Below, piece after piece: positions 5,256 through 7,728 of a DNA stretch of 7,728 nucleotides. The DNA is taken from positions 1 through 7,728 of the forward strand of contig JAEWVM010000014.1 of the NCBI GenBank assembly GCA_023396615.1. Direction: 5' to 3'. Source of the DNA: Spirochaetota bacterium. GTDB taxonomy: Bacteria; Spirochaetota; UBA4802; JAFGJZ01. A program made the translations under genes and the position numbers. Each line of letters opens with the position of its first letter. Positions within the stretch are counted from its first letter, which is position 1. The notes under the pieces were generated by a model that was given only the letters and a program-made list of their open reading frames with translations, had not been told where the DNA came from and did no database searches.

Positions 5256-7728
5256 TTAATTTATTTCTTCCGAATGAATTTCACACACACCAATAAGCTT
5301 TGCCGACGCTTTTATTCCAAAATAGCGCCGGCACTGAGCTACTTCGTCTTCGTATTGCAGAGTTGCAGTTTTAATTGCGTTTTTTGTTCTCGAAATAGCG
5401 CTTCTCATATCCTTTCCCATCAGGTTCATGTTCATTTCCTGTCTTGAAAGTTTTTCTTTAAGTTCGCGTATTTCTTTATCAAATGAATCTTTTATTTTAT
5501 CAAGTTCGGGATCAACAGACAGATCAAGGTTTTCCTTCATATCCCATATCTTATCTTCTGATATTTGTTTTAATTTATTTTTTGCTGAACTAAAATAATC
5601 AGTTAGTTTGCTGTAATAAGAAAAAGGCAGATCAGAATCTCTTCCGAGACCATGAAGAATATCCTTTTCGATAAGATCAACATCAAGTGACGAAAGCGCG
5701 TTTCCGTCTTCAATGAAAATTACAGAAAGCTCTTTTTTTTCGCTGACCGAACGGAATGACACAACAAAGAAAAAAGCAATTCCTTTGAACTTTTTAAACG
5801 ATTTCAAATATCGGTTTCCTAGAGGTACAGAAAAAGACTCATCAAAACATTTTTTTATTGATGAATCAATAATGGGATGACCGAAAGCGAAAAAATGAAG
5901 TTTTGAATCAAGAAGCGCTTTTTCGCTGTCAAAAGTTCCTCTTATATCACCGCCTTCAAATCTTGAATTATAAATATCTCCCGACGATTTTTTCAAAATA
6001 GAATTATCACACAATGAAGAAAATCGAAGCATGAACGATTCAAGCTGACGGTTTGAAAACGCGCGTTCTTTCTGCGTAACCTTATAATATTCGTCATAAT
6101 TAAAATCAAGCCTGTGAGCAACTGTTAGATTTGAAAGCTTCTCATAGCTTTTTTTCGCGCGCTCGACTGATTCATCTATCTGTTTTATCATTTCACGCTT
6201 TTTACGTTTAGCGACGAATTTCATAAATAATGAAGCCAGATTCAGTTCGTCTTCAATCTGACCAAGCATTATATCCGGCGTACCGATTGATTCTTCGAAC
6301 AAAGAAAGCTTATGAGTCAGAACTTCAAGAACCCTTTCCGCAACGGTGTTTTTAGTCGAAAAATTATAGATATAAACATCATACTTCTGACCGAATCTGT
6401 GAATTCGTCCTATGCGCTGTTCAATTTTCAAAGGCGACCACGGCAGATCGTAATTAAAAAGGATGCTGCAGAACTGCATGTTTCTGCCCTCGCCTCCGGC
6501 TTCCGTACAGATAAGAATTTCGGTATCTTTTTTAAAATTATCTATCGCAGCTTCTTTCTCGTCTTTATTCATCGACCCATGGAAAACTTCGACCGAATAT
6601 TCACTGAGTAATGACCTGAGATAATCCTGAGTTGTTTTAAATTGAGTAAAAATCAGAAATTTGGCATAACCGTCTTTTTTAAGTGAACGGATCATCTCAA
6701 GAAGTTTTTCGCCTTTTTTGTTACGCTTAATTTTTTCGGCTAGTTCGATGATGTGATTAAGAGTCACGATTTCGCTCATAATATCACGGGCCGTACGTTT
6801 CTCATCAGAATCTTCGCTGAGCTCCTCATCACAGTCATCCATGTCTTTTAGAAGTTCGTCAAAAAAAATCTGATCAGCTTCATCAGTTTTATTAACTAAA
6901 TTCTGAAGATGATTGCGTCTGTTTATAAGCGCTTTATATAGTGCGTACGAAGAAGAATCCAAAAGTTTCTGAAAAACAGTCATAATAAATCCGACTGCCC
7001 TGTTTTCACTCTGCATGGCTTTATTGAATTCTTCAGCAACGTATTTTGTCGTTGCGTCGTAAAGATCTCTTTCTTCGGGATAAAGATCAAATTTGATAGT
7101 ACGTGCATGACGTACCGTAAAACCGCCGATTTCCTTCTTTGTTCTGCGTATCATTATCGACGAAAGCTTTTCTTTTAATTTAGACAAATCGCTTTCAGGC
7201 ATACAGAATTCATTATAATAACTCTGAAACGGTCCGAGAAGATTTTTATCTACAAGGCGTATCAGATAATAAAGTTCTTCAAGCTTCCCTCTAAAAGGAG
7301 TCGCCGTGAGAAGTATCATCGACTTAGTACGCTCAGAAATTATTTCTGCAGCGTTATACGCAAGAGTAGTTGTAACCGAATCACGTCTCAACCTATGCGC
7401 CTCGTCAAAAATAACGGCATCCCATTTTACATTTTTCAACTCTTCAAGAAATGCGGCGTTTTTAATAAAATCAACCGAGCAGATTCCTTTTCCAATTTTT
7501 TCCCAGACATTAGAAGTTGTTTTTCTGAATTTTTCAAGATACTTGCGGTCAATAAGTTCAAAACGCTCACCGAATTTTTCTTCCATCTCATTCTGCCACT
7601 GAATTAAAAGAGATGCAGGTGCAATTATAAGAATGCGGGAAATATCATTGCGGTAAATCATTTCCTTGATTACAAGACCGGCTTCAACTGTTTTTCCGAG
7701 GCCGACTTCATCGGCTATCATAAAACGC
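5256..7728 (-). CDS. SNF2-family helicase-like ATPase, RapA/HepA-like, N-terminus beyond the window
   Basis: The frame is open to the right edge and the first visible codons (Arg-Phe before the Met at 7721) run straight into helicase motif I, so the protein is cut N-terminally; the Met at 7721 is not a start. Counting from that Met: motif I DEVGLGKT (4-11), Ia around APASLLIQW (34-42), DEAH (106-109), LLTATP (137-142), HGSM (381-384), motif V ICTEAGGEGRNMQ (404-416) and motif VI QRIGRIHRFGQ (435-445). Both RecA-like lobes are complete apart from the extreme N-terminus. The lobes are separated by a long helical insertion with an acidic cluster (about 290-310). The C-terminal third has no motif I recognise, except a charged coiled-coil-like stretch at about 735-790. 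The motifs resemble RapA/HepA, which recycles stalled RNA polymerase, and related SNF2 proteins of defence loci. These ATPases translocate on duplex DNA. The exact role cannot be assigned from this window. Confidence 0.92.
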   Translation of the reverse strand, partial: RFMIADEVGLGKTVEAGLVIKEMIYRNDISRILIIAPASLLIQWQNEMEEKFGERFELIDRKYLEKFRKTTSNVWEKIGKGICSVDFIKNAAFLEELKNVKWDAVIFDEAHRLRRDSVTTTLAYNAAEIISERTKSMILLTATPFRGKLEELYYLIRLVDKNLLGPFQSYYNEFCMPESDLSKLKEKLSSIMIRRTKKEIGGFTVRHARTIKFDLYPEERDLYDATTKYVAEEFNKAMQSENRAVGFIMTVFQKLLDSSSYALYKALINRRNHLQNLVNKTDEADQIFFDELLKDMDDCDEELSEDSDEKRTARDIMSEIVTLNHIIELAEKIKRNKKGEKLLEMIRSLKKDGYAKFLIFTQFKTTQDYLRSLLSEYSVEVFHGSMNKDEKEAAIDNFKKDTEILICTEAGGEGRNMQFCSILFNYDLPWSPLKIEQRIGRIHRFGQKYDVYIYNFSTKNTVAERVLEVLTHKLSLFEESIGTPDIMLGQIEDELNLASLFMKFVAKRKKREMIKQIDESVERAKKSYEKLSNLTVAHRLDFNYDEYYKVTQKERAFSNRQLESFMLRFSSLCDNSILKKSSGDIYNSRFEGGDIRGTFDSEKALLDSKLHFFAFGHPIIDSSIKKCFDESFSVPLGNRYLKSFKKFKGIAFFFVVSFRSVSEKKELSVIFIEDGNALSSLDVDLIEKDILHGLGRDSDLPFSYYSKLTDYFSSAKNKLKQISEDKIWDMKENLDLSVDPELDKIKDSFDKEIRELKEKLSRQEMNMNLMGKDMRSAISRTKNAIKTATLQYEDEVAQCRRYFGIKASAKLIGVCEIHSEEIN

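Overview
The window is AT-rich bacterial DNA. Most of it is coding, and all but one of the confident genes lie on the minus strand. The truncated gene at the left edge encodes a lipoprotein signal peptide, which points to a bacterium with a lipoprotein export pathway, probably Gram-negative. A bacteriohemerythrin, a ferritin-like gene remnant, a c-di-GMP-type PilZ protein and a B12-type radical SAM protein fit an anaerobic or microaerophilic bacterium. The PilZ subtype and the fused radical SAM protein resemble those of deltaproteobacteria and allied or candidate phyla. This placement is an inference and I cannot name the taxon.

Left part (1-1640). The 5' end of a lipoprotein gene leaves the window at position 1. 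A roughly 480 bp gene-free stretch follows. It has an AT-rich promoter-like part, an 11 bp perfect inverted repeat, a GC-richer segment with several small hairpins, and two strong hairpins that probably end the hemerythrin transcript. The bacteriohemerythrin gene (593-994) has all but one of the expected di-iron ligands. Just upstream of it in the same orientation is an unreported C-terminal remnant of a ferritin-like protein (1044-1220). After a possible 43-residue plus-strand small ORF comes a hairpin-rich, repeat-like intergenic block (about 1412-1633) with five further inverted repeats.

Centre (1637-4835). Two genes overlap in one operon: rsmA (ksgA), the 16S rRNA dimethyladenosine methyltransferase, and downstream of it a TIGR03960-type radical SAM protein with a C-terminal DUF2344 domain. 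Their ends overlap by 14 bp and the second gene appears to start at TTG, which suggests translational coupling. Pairing a universal rRNA-modification enzyme with the uncharacterised radical SAM protein may hint at a role in RNA or translation, but that is only context.

Right part (4836-7728). A divergent promoter region separates rsmA from a small plus-strand PilZ-domain gene. The PilZ gene converges with no intervening base on a large SNF2/RapA-like helicase gene whose 5' end lies beyond the right edge, so its true N-terminus and upstream partners cannot be seen.

I see no tRNA, rRNA, CRISPR array, transposase or recognisable defence cassette. The unexplained material is all in the left intergenic regions: the ferritin remnant, the hairpin block and the GC-richer segment at 310-480.
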